From contig NZ_JACJSI010000043.1 of assembly GCF_014698065.1 (NCBI RefSeq), positions 1 through 59,356 on the forward strand: 59,356 bases of DNA. Direction: 5' to 3'. This DNA is from Nostoc flagelliforme FACHB-838. Its GTDB lineage: Bacteria; Cyanobacteriota; Cyanobacteriia; Cyanobacteriales; Nostocaceae. The translations under genes were made by a program, and so were the position numbers. Below, in pieces: positions 15,612-25,004 of the stretch. A model generated the notes under the pieces. It worked only from the letters and a program-made list of their open reading frames with translations. It was not told the DNA's origin and made no database searches. The number at the start of each line of letters is the position of its first letter. Within the stretch, counting starts at the first letter, position 1.

Positions 15612-17282
15612 ATGGGAAATTTAACTGAATTTACATTGTTTGCTCCTCGTAACAAAGGAGCAGCTTTAATTGGGTCTTTTTCAAATTGGAAAGAAATCCC
15701 AATGTCAAAAGGTGAAGATGGTTATTTTCGTACTCAAATTGAACTGGAAGATGGCGTTTATCAATATAAATTTCGCATTCAAACCAAAAGTCCAAATTTT
15801 GCACCCGATGAATGGATAGATGTCATTGAGCCCAGAGCAACAGATGTTAATGAAACAGAAAAATCCGGCATAGTCCGCATTCAAGATGGACAACGCATTG
15901 TTGATACTTACCTTTGGCAAAACGATGAAGTGCCGTTACCTGATAACCGAGAATTAGTCATATATGAAATGCACGTTGCCGATTTTACTGGTGATGAAGT
16001 TGGCTCTGATAAGCGAGGCAAATATTTAGGAATAATTGCTAAGTTAGATTATCTTTGCAAATTGGGAATTAATGCAATTGAATTAATGCCAGTTAATGAG
16101 TACCCTGGTGATTATAACTGGGGCTATAAAGTTCGCCACTTCTTTGCTACAGAATTTAGTTACGGTTCAACAGAAGATTTAAAGCGGTTGATTGACGAGT
16201 GTCATGGTAGAGGCATTCGCGTCTTTATGGATGGAATTTATAATCATACAGATGAAGAATGCCCCTTGATACTGATTGACCGAAATTACTGGTACTACGA
16301 ACACAAGCATTATCCTGAAGACCCAGATAATTACTGGGGCCCAGAGTTTGACTATGATAATTATGATGAAAAGTTAAATATTAAACCTGCATGGGAATAC
16401 ATCGGCGATGTGGTAAAGTTTTGGATTCAGGAGTATCACATTGATGGAATTCGCTTTGATGCAGTGCGCCAATTGGCTAACTTTGAATTTCTCAACTGGC
16501 TAACGAATCAAGCGAAAAACCATGCAGCGCCCAAGGAATTTTACAACATTGCTGAACACATTCCTGATACAAATATTGTAGTTAAGCCAGATGGGCCATT
16601 AGATGCTTGTTGGCATGAGAGCTTTCGCTACTTTATAGTTCCATATATTTGTGGCAAATCATTTGAATTAGAACAACTCAAGGAGATTTTAGATCCCAAA
16701 CAGCAAGGTTATGCGATCGCAACCAATGTGATAAATTATTTGGCAACCCATGATCGCGAACGTATATTACGAGAATTAGGCAATTGTGGCATCTTTAACG
16801 CAGCTGCATTTGAACGAGCCAAGTTAGCAGCAGTTCTGTTAATGACAGCGATGGGTATACCGATGCTGTGGATGGGAGAAGAGTTTGGCGAATACCAGCA
16901 AAAAAGCGAAAATGTGACCAAACCGCAGAAGATTAATTGGTCTTTGTTGTCAAGCGACCAGAATCGTGATTTATTTGAGTATTATCAAAAGCTTATTGCT
17001 TTACGCCAGCAAACTCCAGCTTTGCAAAGTGACAATATTCAGTTTTTCTACGAAAAAGCAGATGATAAAGTGCTGGCTTATACCCGTTGGGATCAGCAGA
17101 ATTCTCATATCGTCGTCGTAGCAAATTTCTCCGACCAGAATCTAAATCAATATAAAATTTCAGACTTCCCAACTGCTGAGTATTGGCGAGATTGGGTCGC
17201 TAATCGAGAAGTAAAATCTGGAGAGGATGGTTTAGTTATTGACTTGCCAACCTATACAGCTAAGATATTTGTTTCGCAGTAG
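15612..17282 (+). CDS. GH13 alpha-amylase-family enzyme with N-terminal glycogen-binding-like module
   Basis: The 556-residue product starts with a CBM48/AMPK-type module (about residues 5-100, LIGSFSNWKEIPM). The GH13 barrel contains GINAIELMPVNEYPGDYNWG, DGIYNH, the nucleophile in GIRFDAVR, the acid/base Glu in NIAEH and NYLATHDRER with the third catalytic residue. A beta-sandwich domain ends the protein (VLAYTRWDQ). It acts on alpha-glucans, as a branching, debranching or maltogenic type enzyme; the exact specificity cannot be told from motifs. It lies 83 bases after the PAP2 fusion on the same strand and could be co-transcribed, but a functional link is not evident. Confidence 0.85.
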   Translation: MGNLTEFTLFAPRNKGAALIGSFSNWKEIPMSKGEDGYFRTQIELEDGVYQYKFRIQTKSPNFAPDEWIDVIEPRATDVNETEKSGIVRIQDGQRIVDTYLWQNDEVPLPDNRELVIYEMHVADFTGDEVGSDKRGKYLGIIAKLDYLCKLGINAIELMPVNEYPGDYNWGYKVRHFFATEFSYGSTEDLKRLIDECHGRGIRVFMDGIYNHTDEECPLILIDRNYWYYEHKHYPEDPDNYWGPEFDYDNYDEKLNIKPAWEYIGDVVKFWIQEYHIDGIRFDAVRQLANFEFLNWLTNQAKNHAAPKEFYNIAEHIPDTNIVVKPDGPLDACWHESFRYFIVPYICGKSFELEQLKEILDPKQQGYAIATNVINYLATHDRERILRELGNCGIFNAAAFERAKLAAVLLMTAMGIPMLWMGEEFGEYQQKSENVTKPQKINWSLLSSDQNRDLFEYYQKLIALRQQTPALQSDNIQFFYEKADDKVLAYTRWDQQNSHIVVVANFSDQNLNQYKISDFPTAEYWRDWVANREVKSGEDGLVIDLPTYTAKIFVSQ

Positions 17283-17576
17283 ACAATAAAAAGACAGGTC
17301 ATAAAGCCACCTGAAATCATGCCATTATCTACTTTTGGAGTGTCAGCAGGTTGTGGAGATTAGCAATGGCGCTGTTTCGCTCACCTTATGCGATCGCATC
17401 GGTCGAGTATATTCTACTATGCTAGAAGAGCCGATTTAAAAATTTCAGAGTCATTGGGAAAGTTGAATCGTCCTTATTTAACTTTGCTTTTTGAGGTTAA
17501 ACATAAGCATACCAACCAATATTATTGATAAGCTTTAATAATTAATAATTGAACCAAAGGGAGGCTTTTATAATTT

Positions 17577-17811
17577 ATGTCAGAGATTGAAAATTTGGGA
17601 GTAAGTGTAGAAGAATATTTGGATGGATTGGCAGAAGGTATTGACGTTTTGGAATTGAAACGTTTAGAAGCCAAGGAAGGGAATTCCAACAAATCTAGCT
17701 CTGGAAGTTATGGAGATTGTATCAAAGGTAATCAATGGCACAGCTACCCCTGAAGAAATTGTCAAAGGGTTAATGATTCTAACACCATCGCTTAGGCAAC
17801 AAATTAAATAG
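17577..17811 (+). pseudogene. Small gene broken by a frameshift
   Basis: GGGAGG precedes an ATG at 17577. The first frame reads MSEIENLGVSVEEYLDGLAE... and ends at 17753 in non-protein-like sequence. The neighbouring frame, from about 17690, reads LALEVMEIVSKVINGTATPE followed by EIVKGLMILTPSLRQQIK and a stop at 17811. Joining the two near GAAGCCAAGGAAGGG gives a plausible acidic, helical protein of about 77 residues, so one base has been gained (or two lost). I do not recognise the family. It could be a decayed gene, a sequencing error or, less likely, a programmed frameshift. Confidence 0.55.
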
Positions 17812-17944
17812 TCCTTAACGAGAACTTAGAAAAAAATTTGTTTGTAATGTTTTTAAGCCTTTTGGAGAGTTGCAATGCCTCTATTGGACTACCGTTATCT
17901 TTATGATTTGTAAAATGTAAACCTTAAGAAATTTATCCATTTTT

Positions 17945-18109
17945 ATGACTGTAAAACTCCAGACTGAAAAAGACAAATTACAGGCAAGCACTAGTATAAA
18001 GATAAATCAAGAAACAGAAAACGAAAAAGTTCTATGTCCGCACTGTCGGCGCACTGCAACGAACGGTATTAAATGTAAAGGAATTTGTGTAGCTGACAAT
18101 GACTATTAA
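17945..18109 (+). CDS. 54-residue Cys-rich small protein, possible zinc ribbon
   Basis: An ATG at 17945 opens a 54-codon frame ending in TAA at 18109. The N-terminal 30 residues are polar, and the C-terminal half has four cysteines as CPHC and CKGIC, about ten residues apart, ending CVADNDY. The pairing of CxxC and CxxxC suggests a zinc-ribbon-like fold, possibly a regulator or partner protein. No strong ribosome site is visible. Short and unassigned, but the Cys spacing makes chance unlikely. Confidence 0.55.
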   Translation: MTVKLQTEKDKLQASTSIKINQETENEKVLCPHCRRTATNGIKCKGICVADNDY

Positions 18110-18323
18110 AGTATAAATTTTATTGAGGAAGGCAGGAGGCAGGAGGAAAACTGCTCTCTGTTTCCTGCCGCGACTAATCAGTGAAAGGATTTAAGACCCC
18201 CACTATTGCGTCAGCCACTTTTGCTTTCTTCATGCCGAGGGACTTCGAACGCACTTTTGCAGGGTTTCGCTGTGCTGCTGATTAAATAAGGGGTTAGTAA
18301 GTAATCGGACAAAAAGATTTACA

Positions 18324-18347
18324 GTCATTGCGAACGTTCGCAATGAC
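18324..18347. repeat. Perfect 24-bp palindrome
   Basis: GTCATTGCGAAC is followed directly by its reverse complement GTTCGCAATGAC. With no loop bases it could be a protein-binding site, or a cruciform or repeat element; nothing downstream identifies it as a terminator. Confidence 0.75.
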
Positions 18348-18567
18348 ATTGTGTAATTAATTATGTCTAACTACTTAATAGTACTTAGGGACTTCCAAAA
18401 AATAAATTATCGAAATCCTTGCTAGAGAAGCGTTAGCGGAGAGAAGCCCATTACAATTTTGCGTCTCTACAGGTTTAAAATCAGTACCAAAAATCCTGAA
18501 CCCAAGCGTATTGCTTTAGACGCTTAATTATCATTTAAATGGGAAAATGCGGAAAAATAGCTTTAAA

Positions 18568-18589
18568 GCTTGAGCTATATAGCTCAAGC
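18568..18589. repeat. Perfect 22-bp palindrome 92 bp before egtD
   Basis: GCTTGAGCTAT is followed directly by ATAGCTCAAGC. It lies in the presumed promoter region of egtD and could be an operator for a dimeric regulator or a hairpin. The palindrome is certain; the role is inference. Confidence 0.6.
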
Positions 18590-18681
18590 ATGATTTTATT
18601 AGCTATGACGATGTGTTTCACTAATTGGGGTAAGGGTTTGCCATAAAAGGTAACTTATTACGCCAAGCAAACGGAGGTTCA

Positions 18682-19716
18682 ATGTCGATATCTAAAGCTG
18701 TTAACAGCAACGTTACTTCTCAAAACAGCGTTGAAAAACGCTTGCAGATAGAACGTTTGGTAGGAGCAACTCAAATAGTTGCACTTAGTGCTGGGAGTGA
18801 TGTAGTGAAGGGATTAACTCAAACACCTAAATCTCTACCCCCCTGTTACTTTTATGATGACCGTGGTTCTGATCTGTTTGAGCAAATCTGTGATTTACCA
18901 GAATATTATCTTACACGCACAGAAACAACGATTTTACAGCAGTATGCTGGCGAAATTGCCAAGATAACTGGTGCTTGCGAATTGGTAGAACTTGGCAGTG
19001 GCAGTTCTACCAAAACCCGCATTTTACTAGATGCTTATCAGCAGCTGGGCTATCCCCTGCACTACTTACCAATTGATGTGTGTGCAGGTATGTTGGAAAG
19101 TAGCGCCAAGCAGTTATTAAGAGATTATCCCTTAATGCAAGTTCATGCTTTAGCGGGAACCTATGAATTAGCCCTGGCAAAACTCCTACCAACGCAATTA
19201 CCCAGCAGGATGATTTGTTTTATTGGTAGCAGTTTAGGTAATCTTGCACCTCATGAGTGTAATGTCTTCTTCTCTCAAATTACAAATGCTCTACAAGTGG
19301 GTGAGTATTTATTGTTGGGGATAGATTTACGAAAGCCGAAACAGATTTTGGAACCAGCTTATAACGACAGCCAAGGAGTTACGGCAGCATTTAACCTCAA
19401 TATGCTGGAGCATTTAAATCAGCGGTTTGAAGGAAATTTTGACACTACGCAGTTTGAACATTGGGCATTTTACAATGAAAGTGAGCATCAAATAGAGATG
19501 CATTTACGCAGCTTGCGATCGCAAATTGTAGAATTACACGCTCTTAACCTCAAGGTTAATTTTGCACTAGGTGAGACTATCCTCACCGAAATTTCTCGCA
19601 AATTTGACCTTAATACTATCAAGCTGCAACTCACCGCACAAGGTTTATTACCTCTTCGGATGTGGACTGATCCAAATCAATGGTTTGGTTTACTGCTCTG
19701 TCAGCTGCAAAGATAA
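18682..19716 (+). CDS. egtD: L-histidine N-alpha-methyltransferase (ergothioneine pathway)
   Basis: The 344-residue protein fits the EgtD family in length and motifs: CYFYDDRGSDLFEQICDLPE then YYLTRTE near residues 52-78, the SAM-binding ELGSGSSTKTR near 104, FIGSSLGN near 175 and DLRKP near 212. EgtD transfers three methyl groups to histidine to make hercynine, the first step toward the antioxidant ergothioneine, in the cytoplasm. AACGGAGG precedes the ATG closely. No egtB or other ergothioneine gene lies beside it here, so the partner enzymes must be elsewhere in the genome or absent. A hairpin terminator follows. Confidence 0.88.
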   Translation: MSISKAVNSNVTSQNSVEKRLQIERLVGATQIVALSAGSDVVKGLTQTPKSLPPCYFYDDRGSDLFEQICDLPEYYLTRTETTILQQYAGEIAKITGACELVELGSGSSTKTRILLDAYQQLGYPLHYLPIDVCAGMLESSAKQLLRDYPLMQVHALAGTYELALAKLLPTQLPSRMICFIGSSLGNLAPHECNVFFSQITNALQVGEYLLLGIDLRKPKQILEPAYNDSQGVTAAFNLNMLEHLNQRFEGNFDTTQFEHWAFYNESEHQIEMHLRSLRSQIVELHALNLKVNFALGETILTEISRKFDLNTIKLQLTAQGLLPLRMWTDPNQWFGLLLCQLQR

Positions 19717-19779
19717 AGCAATATAGTAGATAGCGGTTCTCAGTTCTGACTTTTCACGCTATCTGCAAAATCTCTCTCT

Positions 19780-19808
19780 AAATCTCTCTTCGAAAAGGAG
19801 AGAGATTT
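19780..19808 (+). terminator. Hairpin after egtD
   Basis: AAATCTCTCT (19780-19789) pairs with AGAGAGATTT (19799-19808) around a 9-base loop, 64 bases after the stop codon. The T-rich segment AATTTTAT follows shortly after. Probable terminator. Confidence 0.55.
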
Positions 19809-19860
19809 AGAATTTTATCCACCTGAAATCCTTGTAGATAAAATTAACGTAGTGGGGCGA

Positions 19861-19976
19861 TCGCGATAGCGTCTCGTAGAGAAGCCCACTTAAATTTCAT
19901 GTCTCTACATTCTTTTCATTAAATATCTAATAGACACAGGAGTGAAAACAAAGAGACGTAGCAGTGCTACGTCTCT
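19861..19976. repeat. Dispersed cyanobacterial repeats, including an 11-bp stem hairpin
   Basis: A GCGTCTCGTAGAGAAG-type repeat lies near 19868. AGAGACGTAGC (19952-19962) pairs perfectly with GCTACGTCTCT (19966-19976) over a 3-base loop. A decayed copy of the second element lies at about 28075-28110. Both belong to repeat families spread through Nostoc-type genomes. Confidence 0.6.
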
Positions 19977-20129
19977 ACAAGGGTTTAAGCCAACGAATAA
20001 TTAATTGAAATGTCTAATATCTATACCATTTCGCTATGAAAATGCACTTAATATTTATTAAACAAATCACCAAGGAATAAAGAGCAATCATTAAGTATAA
20101 GTTTACAGAGAATTAGTATTAGCCGCTAA

Positions 20130-20447
20130 TTATTGCTGCATTGAAGCTGTGGGAAATATTCTGCTGGATATGGGAATTCTTGCCTTAGGCTCATCATTTG
20201 CAGTTATATTGGCTTTAGCAGCAGAAGAGTTATTAGCTGCCTCAGAGAGGATAGGCGGTTTGCTATTAGTAGAATTTATCAAATCACTTAATTGGATGGC
20301 TGGAGGTGAATTTGAAGATATGGGGCTAATATCCTCAGTATTTTGACTATTTGGTTGTACTGGAGTTTGAGCTTGAGATGGAGTAATAATGAAAGTCGAG
20401 CTTGTTCCTAATACCAGTATGAACAAATGAAAAATATATTGTTGCAT
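20130..20447 (-). CDS. Small exported hypothetical protein
   Basis: From the ATG at 20447 the product is 105 residues: a signal peptide (YIFHLFILVLGTSSTFII, cut after PSQA near residue 27) and a low-complexity Ser/Asn/Pro/Ala-rich mature part. An upstream start would add 32 residues without signal character, so the internal ATG is preferred. No domain is recognised. Isolated between long non-coding stretches. Confidence 0.45.
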   Translation of the reverse strand: MQQYIFHLFILVLGTSSTFIITPSQAQTPVQPNSQNTEDISPISSNSPPAIQLSDLINSTNSKPPILSEAANNSSAAKANITANDEPKARIPISSRIFPTASMQQ

Positions 20448-22057
20448 GGGGATTGTAAAATGGTTTGATAAATATTCAAAGCTCAAATAAGTTGTGTGTG
20501 TTATTAGTTGAAAATAAAAGCGCAATTGCTCAATAGAAATCATGACGCTGTTGCTTAATAAAAACTGAACACAGCGAGTTACAAATGAATAGACTACTAA
20601 TGCTTAGTACATTAATTCGCTCACAACAACCGCATCTATTTTAATCACCTTTTCTAGAAGGTAAGAATAAGGTAAACTTCTCTTTTGTTAAAAGAGAGTA
20701 GTTATTCTAAGACTACTGAGTCAGTCTGATAGAAAGTTAGAAAATAGATACACCTGGAATAATTGACTTCTTTTAAATCAACTAAGCTTGCACAACTATT
20801 AATATTTTAGTTGGACTTAACTTGTAGATCAAAGAGGAATCTTACTGAATTTTTCAAAAATCTTTTTTATCTAACATCAACTCTTAGATCGCATATTTAA
20901 CTAACTAAAGCCAAAAGTATATGAACTTTTCATAAAACCTAACTTTGATGAAGTCGCTTCCGTAAATAAATATTAGGTAAATTAGGATAATTTATTTTTT
21001 GCAAGTCCCTAAGTCCTTAGTGGGTGGTTCTAGTTGACTGTGAACTGTCAAGCATTCAAAAGCTCAAGTCTTGAATTCCTTCTACCTTCTGACTTGAAAA
21101 TGCTCCTTCGATGAGTATCTATATAGAATCACATCACATTCTCATAAATGGTGGTAAAACTTGTTTCATCGGGACTGCCTTGAACGCAGATTTCTCACAA
21201 AATCGTGTTGCTCCCAATTCTATATGAGGCAAGGGGCTTGAGCAAGTTTTCTATCCAACTTCACTGCTAATCAGCTGTATACCGATTACCAGTGAAATTG
21301 CATAGATTTTTGAAAATGGTATAACCTGTCATAACCCCTATGGCGGAGTACTGATGAAAAGCCGCAAGTAAGTAAAAAGGAGCGACGAGATTTTATCGTA
21401 TTGACACCTTACTCATCACTCCCCATAAGTTGCGCGTTGATTAGCTGTTACGCATTGTTAAATTACACCAGCTTGTTACTTCATTTATCCTCTAACTAAA
21501 GAGGCGGATAATTATTAATTTAAAATGTGCTTATGTATACAAATAGTTTTAACTAATAATATCTATGTTGCAATTTTATAGATATAGTGATTCAACTATT
21601 GCTGGTTTATTAATGAATGGAGTATTTATGAATACAAACAAACTTAACTTAACTTCTATGTCTTTGGTAGTAGTTGCTTTATTCTTGTGATGGAAGTTGG
21701 GGGGAATGTTATCAGGTACTCTAGTAATAATGGAAACAATTATCATTAGCACAAAATCATTCATTGGGGGAATGACAAAGCGGTTAAAACATAGTGATAA
21801 ATTAAGGTTGAGATCCAGGTTCCCGACTGTAGGATCTTATGTAATTTCTCTGCTAGTCGTAATTTTGACTGGCTTATGAATTTAGTCACGAATTAGCATA
21901 ATTTGAGTTCAACACATTTGGCGCTCATATTTAGCTAAGTTTACCGAGTTTTCCTACCCAAGTTATAAATAATACTTAGCATTATGTGGATTTTCCCAAG
22001 GATTTATCTAGTAGATTTTTTTGCTCAACCTCTGCAAGCAAGTAGCGGGAATTTAAG
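20448..22057. other. 1.6-kb AT-rich region with a single broken small frame
   Basis: Apart from the interrupted frame at 21613-21879 I find no gene. The region holds AT-rich DNA, TGACAGT-like tandem motifs near 21035-21050 and partial inverted repeats near 21345-21425 (GGAGTACTGATG against CATCACTCC). The length before the PAS-CRP gene could also hide a small RNA that cannot be seen by eye. Confidence 0.5.
21613..21879 (+). pseudogene. Small membrane-protein frame interrupted by one in-frame TGA
   Basis: One frame runs from the ATG at 21613 to a TGA at 21877-21879 with a single internal TGA at 21688-21690. The sequence around it, MSLVVVALFL then the stop then WKLGGMLSGTLVIMETIIIS, is hydrophobic on both sides. 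A second hydrophobic helix (YVISLLVVILTGL) ends the frame. Read through, it would be an 88-residue two-span membrane protein. The likeliest reading is a nonsense mutation in a small gene; chance is possible because no homologue is recognised. Confidence 0.35.
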
Positions 22058-23227
22058 GTGAACATAGAAAAATTTATCCAACGCACAGAAGTATTGCACA
22101 AGCGTTTAGCCGATTTATACCAAACTGCTAGTGTATTGCCTTGGATTCCTGCTGATCTTCTGCCGCAAGCTTTTAAGGAACTCTATAACACCTTAAAAAT
22201 AGTGCAGTTAGCGGCAGAGGAACTGTATCAGCAAAACGAGGAACTAATACAAACACGTAATTGGCTAGAAGCAGAACGCCAACACTACCAAGATTTATTT
22301 GAGTTGGCACCCGATGCCTATTTAGTAACTAATCCAGAAGGAATCATCCAAGAAGCTAACCATACCGCAGCTAAGTTACTCAATGTTTCAAAGCATTTTT
22401 TGGTTGGCAAACCAATGATTAACTTCGTCCCTTTAGAAGAACGTCAGCACCTTCGTAGTGAACTTATACAAATATCGCAATCAGACAGAGTTAAAGAGTT
22501 ATTGCTACGTTTGCAACAACGTTATGGCGAGTCCTTTGACGCATCTTTTACAGTGGCTGTTGTCCGCAACCACCAAGGTAAGGCAATCTCTCTGCGCTGG
22601 ATACTGCGAAATGTTACTGAGCGCCAGCATTTAGAATCGGCAATAGTCAAGAATGATAGCGACCTTTTCAATCATCGTCCTATACATAAATATTGTAAAG
22701 GAGAAACTATTCCCCTTAACCCATTACTAATTTGGTATGTTTGTCAGGGTTGGGTCAAACTCAGTACGTATTGTGAAACGGGTGAAGAAGTGCTGATAGG
22801 ATTGGCAACAGCAGGGATGGTTTTTGGCTCTAGTTTGACATCTCTAAACATTTACCAAGTAACAGCCCTATCTGATGTTGAGTTGGTGTCAATTTATGCG
22901 GCAGAGATAACAGCTTCTCCAACCTTAAGCCACATACTTTTACCAAAAATTAATCAGCGGTTACAACAAACAGAATCTTTTTTAGTCATTTCTGGAAGAC
23001 GACGGGTACAAGAACGCTTGCACCATCTATTAGAACTTTTGAAAAGAGAAGTGGGTGAAACTGTGCCAGGGGGAACTCGCTTAAATATTCGCTTGACTCA
23101 CGAAGATATTGCTAGCGCCTGCTGTACTACGAGAGTAACGATTACACGATTGATGGGCAAATTACAAGAAGAAGGTATTATCAGTTTTGACTTAAAAAAA
23201 CATTTAATCTTAAAAGATTTCGATTAA
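22058..23227 (+). CDS. PAS-domain CRP/FNR-family transcription regulator
   Basis: The 389-residue product has an N-terminal helical region (about 1-75, coiled-coil-like EELYQQNEELIQTRN), a PAS domain (about 77-195: YQDLFELAPDAYLVTNPEG), a cyclic-nucleotide-binding-like beta-roll (about 205-300) and a CRP-type helix-turn-helix (about 345-385: THEDIASACCTTRVTITRLM). PAS domains sense small ligands or redox; the C-terminus binds DNA. The fusion of a PAS sensor to an FNR-like effector is unusual for the NtcA/CRP family. The start is GTG at 22058. It precedes glpK on the same strand by about 140 bases, which hints that glycerol use may be its target, but no operator was identified. Confidence 0.82.
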   Translation: MNIEKFIQRTEVLHKRLADLYQTASVLPWIPADLLPQAFKELYNTLKIVQLAAEELYQQNEELIQTRNWLEAERQHYQDLFELAPDAYLVTNPEGIIQEANHTAAKLLNVSKHFLVGKPMINFVPLEERQHLRSELIQISQSDRVKELLLRLQQRYGESFDASFTVAVVRNHQGKAISLRWILRNVTERQHLESAIVKNDSDLFNHRPIHKYCKGETIPLNPLLIWYVCQGWVKLSTYCETGEEVLIGLATAGMVFGSSLTSLNIYQVTALSDVELVSIYAAEITASPTLSHILLPKINQRLQQTESFLVISGRRRVQERLHHLLELLKREVGETVPGGTRLNIRLTHEDIASACCTTRVTITRLMGKLQEEGIISFDLKKHLILKDFD

Positions 23228-23239
23228 TTAAATCTCTTC

Positions 23240-23288
23240 TTCTGGGAAGACGCTGCGCGATGGACTACGCCCCGCTGTAGGCGATCGC
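23240..23288. repeat. Dispersed repeat between regulator and glpK
   Basis: This short stretch contains GACGCTGCGCGATGGACTAC, then CCCGCTGTAGGCGATCGC, a Nostoc-type dispersed repeat ending in a HIP1 octamer. It separates the regulator gene from glpK. Confidence 0.5.
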
Positions 23289-23371
23289 AAAACTCAAAAC
23301 GTACCCAAAATAATGTATATCTGATTGAACGCGTATTGCTAAAATCGCAATCGCAGCATATCAAAGCAGCT

Positions 23372-24886
23372 ATGCACACACTTGGTAACACAACTCTATC
23401 ATCGGGCTACATCTTAGCACTAGACTTAGGTACAACAGGCAACCGCGCCTTTGTATTTAACGCAGACGGCAAGATTGTTGGACAGGCATATAAAGAACTA
23501 ACTCAGTATTATCCTCAGCCTGGATGGTTAGAACATGACCCTGAACAAATCTGGCAAGATACCTGTTGGGTAATAAAAACCGCAATTGCAAATGCCAAAA
23601 TTGCTCCATCTGCGATCGCAGCCTTGGGACTAACTGTACAGCGTGAAACCTGTTTGATTTGGGACAAAACTACTGGTAAACCAATCCATAGAGCGATCGT
23701 CTGGCAAGATCGCCGCACCGCTCCCCTTTGCCACCAGTTACAAGAACAAGGCTACGCTGATGAAATTTACGATCGCACCGGATTAATTATCGATGCTTAT
23801 TTTTCTGCTACCAAGCTGAGGTGGCTATTAGATAATTTTACAGATGTTGACCTGAACAATGTTTTAGCAGGCACTATTGATACCTGGGTGTTGTGGAACC
23901 TCACAGGTGGCAAAGTCCATGCGACTGACCACAGCAACGCCAGTCGGACAATGTTGATGAATCTCAAAACCTGTGAATGGGATGAGAATTTACTTAAACT
24001 GTTTCAAATTCCGGCTCATATTTTGCCCCAGATTCAGCCGAGTCTAGGAGTATTTGGAGTTACTGATGCTACTTTGTTGGGTGCAGAAATTCCCATTACT
24101 GCCATTTTGGGAGATCAGCAAGCTGCTCTATTTGGTCATGGCTGCGATCGCCCCGGTTTGATGAAATGTACTTACGGTACTGGTAGCTTTTTGGTTGCTC
24201 ACACAGGTAATCAAATTGTGCGTTCGCACCATCAACTCATTTCTACAGTTGGCTGGACACAAGCAAATTCAAAGGATACTTTAGATGTCGGTTATGCCCT
24301 AGAGGGCAGTATGTTTACTAGTGGAGCTTGTATTCAATGGTTGCGCGATCGCCTGAAGTTGATTAAAACTGCTGGTGAAACAGAGGCGATGGCAAATCAG
24401 GTAAAAGATAACGGCGGAGTATATTTTGTGCCCGCATTTAGTGGATTGGGTGCTCCCTACTGGGATATGAGCGCCAGGGGAGCCTTTTTCGGCATTACCG
24501 CCAGTGTACAACCAGAACATTTAGTTCGCGCCGTGCTGGAAGCGATCGCCTATCAAGTTCTGGAGGTGGTGCAAGCAATTAACGCGTCTAGCAGTACTCC
24601 AGTTGGGCGATTAACTGTAGATGGTGGTGCTTGCGAGAACAATTTTCTCATGCAGTTCCAAGCTGATGTGCTAGGTATTCCAGTTGAACGCCCAATAATG
24701 CGAGATACCACCGTTCAGGGTGCAGCATTTGCAGCAGGTTTAGCTGTAGGATTTTGGGAGAGCTATGAAGCATTGGTGGAACAACGGCAAATTGAACGTG
24801 TCTTTGAGCCGAGAAGCGATTTCTCCTTGTCCAACTTTGGCACTTGGCAAAAGGCAGTGAAACGTACTCTGGCTTGGGAAGAGTAG
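23372..24886 (+). CDS. glpK: Glycerol kinase
   Basis: From the ATG at 23372 the protein has 504 residues, close to E. coli GlpK (502). A TTG at 23336 would add 12 residues and neither start has a clear ribosome site. FGGY-kinase motifs are present: the ATP-binding YILALDLGTTGNRAFVFN, TVQRETCLIWD, GTIDTWVLWNLTGG, HSNASRTML, ILGDQQAALFGHG, YGTGSFL and the C-terminal VDGGACENNFLMQFQAD. It phosphorylates glycerol to sn-glycerol 3-phosphate in the cytoplasm, feeding lipid synthesis or glycolysis. No glycerol facilitator or glycerol-3-phosphate dehydrogenase lies beside it. Confidence 0.92.
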   Translation: MHTLGNTTLSSGYILALDLGTTGNRAFVFNADGKIVGQAYKELTQYYPQPGWLEHDPEQIWQDTCWVIKTAIANAKIAPSAIAALGLTVQRETCLIWDKTTGKPIHRAIVWQDRRTAPLCHQLQEQGYADEIYDRTGLIIDAYFSATKLRWLLDNFTDVDLNNVLAGTIDTWVLWNLTGGKVHATDHSNASRTMLMNLKTCEWDENLLKLFQIPAHILPQIQPSLGVFGVTDATLLGAEIPITAILGDQQAALFGHGCDRPGLMKCTYGTGSFLVAHTGNQIVRSHHQLISTVGWTQANSKDTLDVGYALEGSMFTSGACIQWLRDRLKLIKTAGETEAMANQVKDNGGVYFVPAFSGLGAPYWDMSARGAFFGITASVQPEHLVRAVLEAIAYQVLEVVQAINASSSTPVGRLTVDGGACENNFLMQFQADVLGIPVERPIMRDTTVQGAAFAAGLAVGFWESYEALVEQRQIERVFEPRSDFSLSNFGTWQKAVKRTLAWEE

Positions 24887-25004
24887 CCTGCATTTTGTAC
24901 CTCACTTAAAAAGCAAACTGCTGTAATTCTTTTCTCTTGACTCCTGCCTTCTCTTTTAAGTATTAAATCAGTCAAAATATCACTCACATTTAATTAAGAA
25001 GCAC

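Larger units (their letters stand above)
18110..18681. other. Intergenic region before egtD with two perfect palindromes
   Basis: No gene is visible in these 572 bases. They contain a perfect 24-bp palindrome (18324-18347), a perfect 22-bp palindrome (18568-18589) and a GAGAAGCGTTAGCGGAGAGAAG-type dispersed repeat near 18425. Confidence 0.6.

Noticed and set aside
20149..20346. Plus-strand frame opposite the small exported protein
   Set aside because: The minus-strand frame has a signal peptide; this one looks like its shadow.
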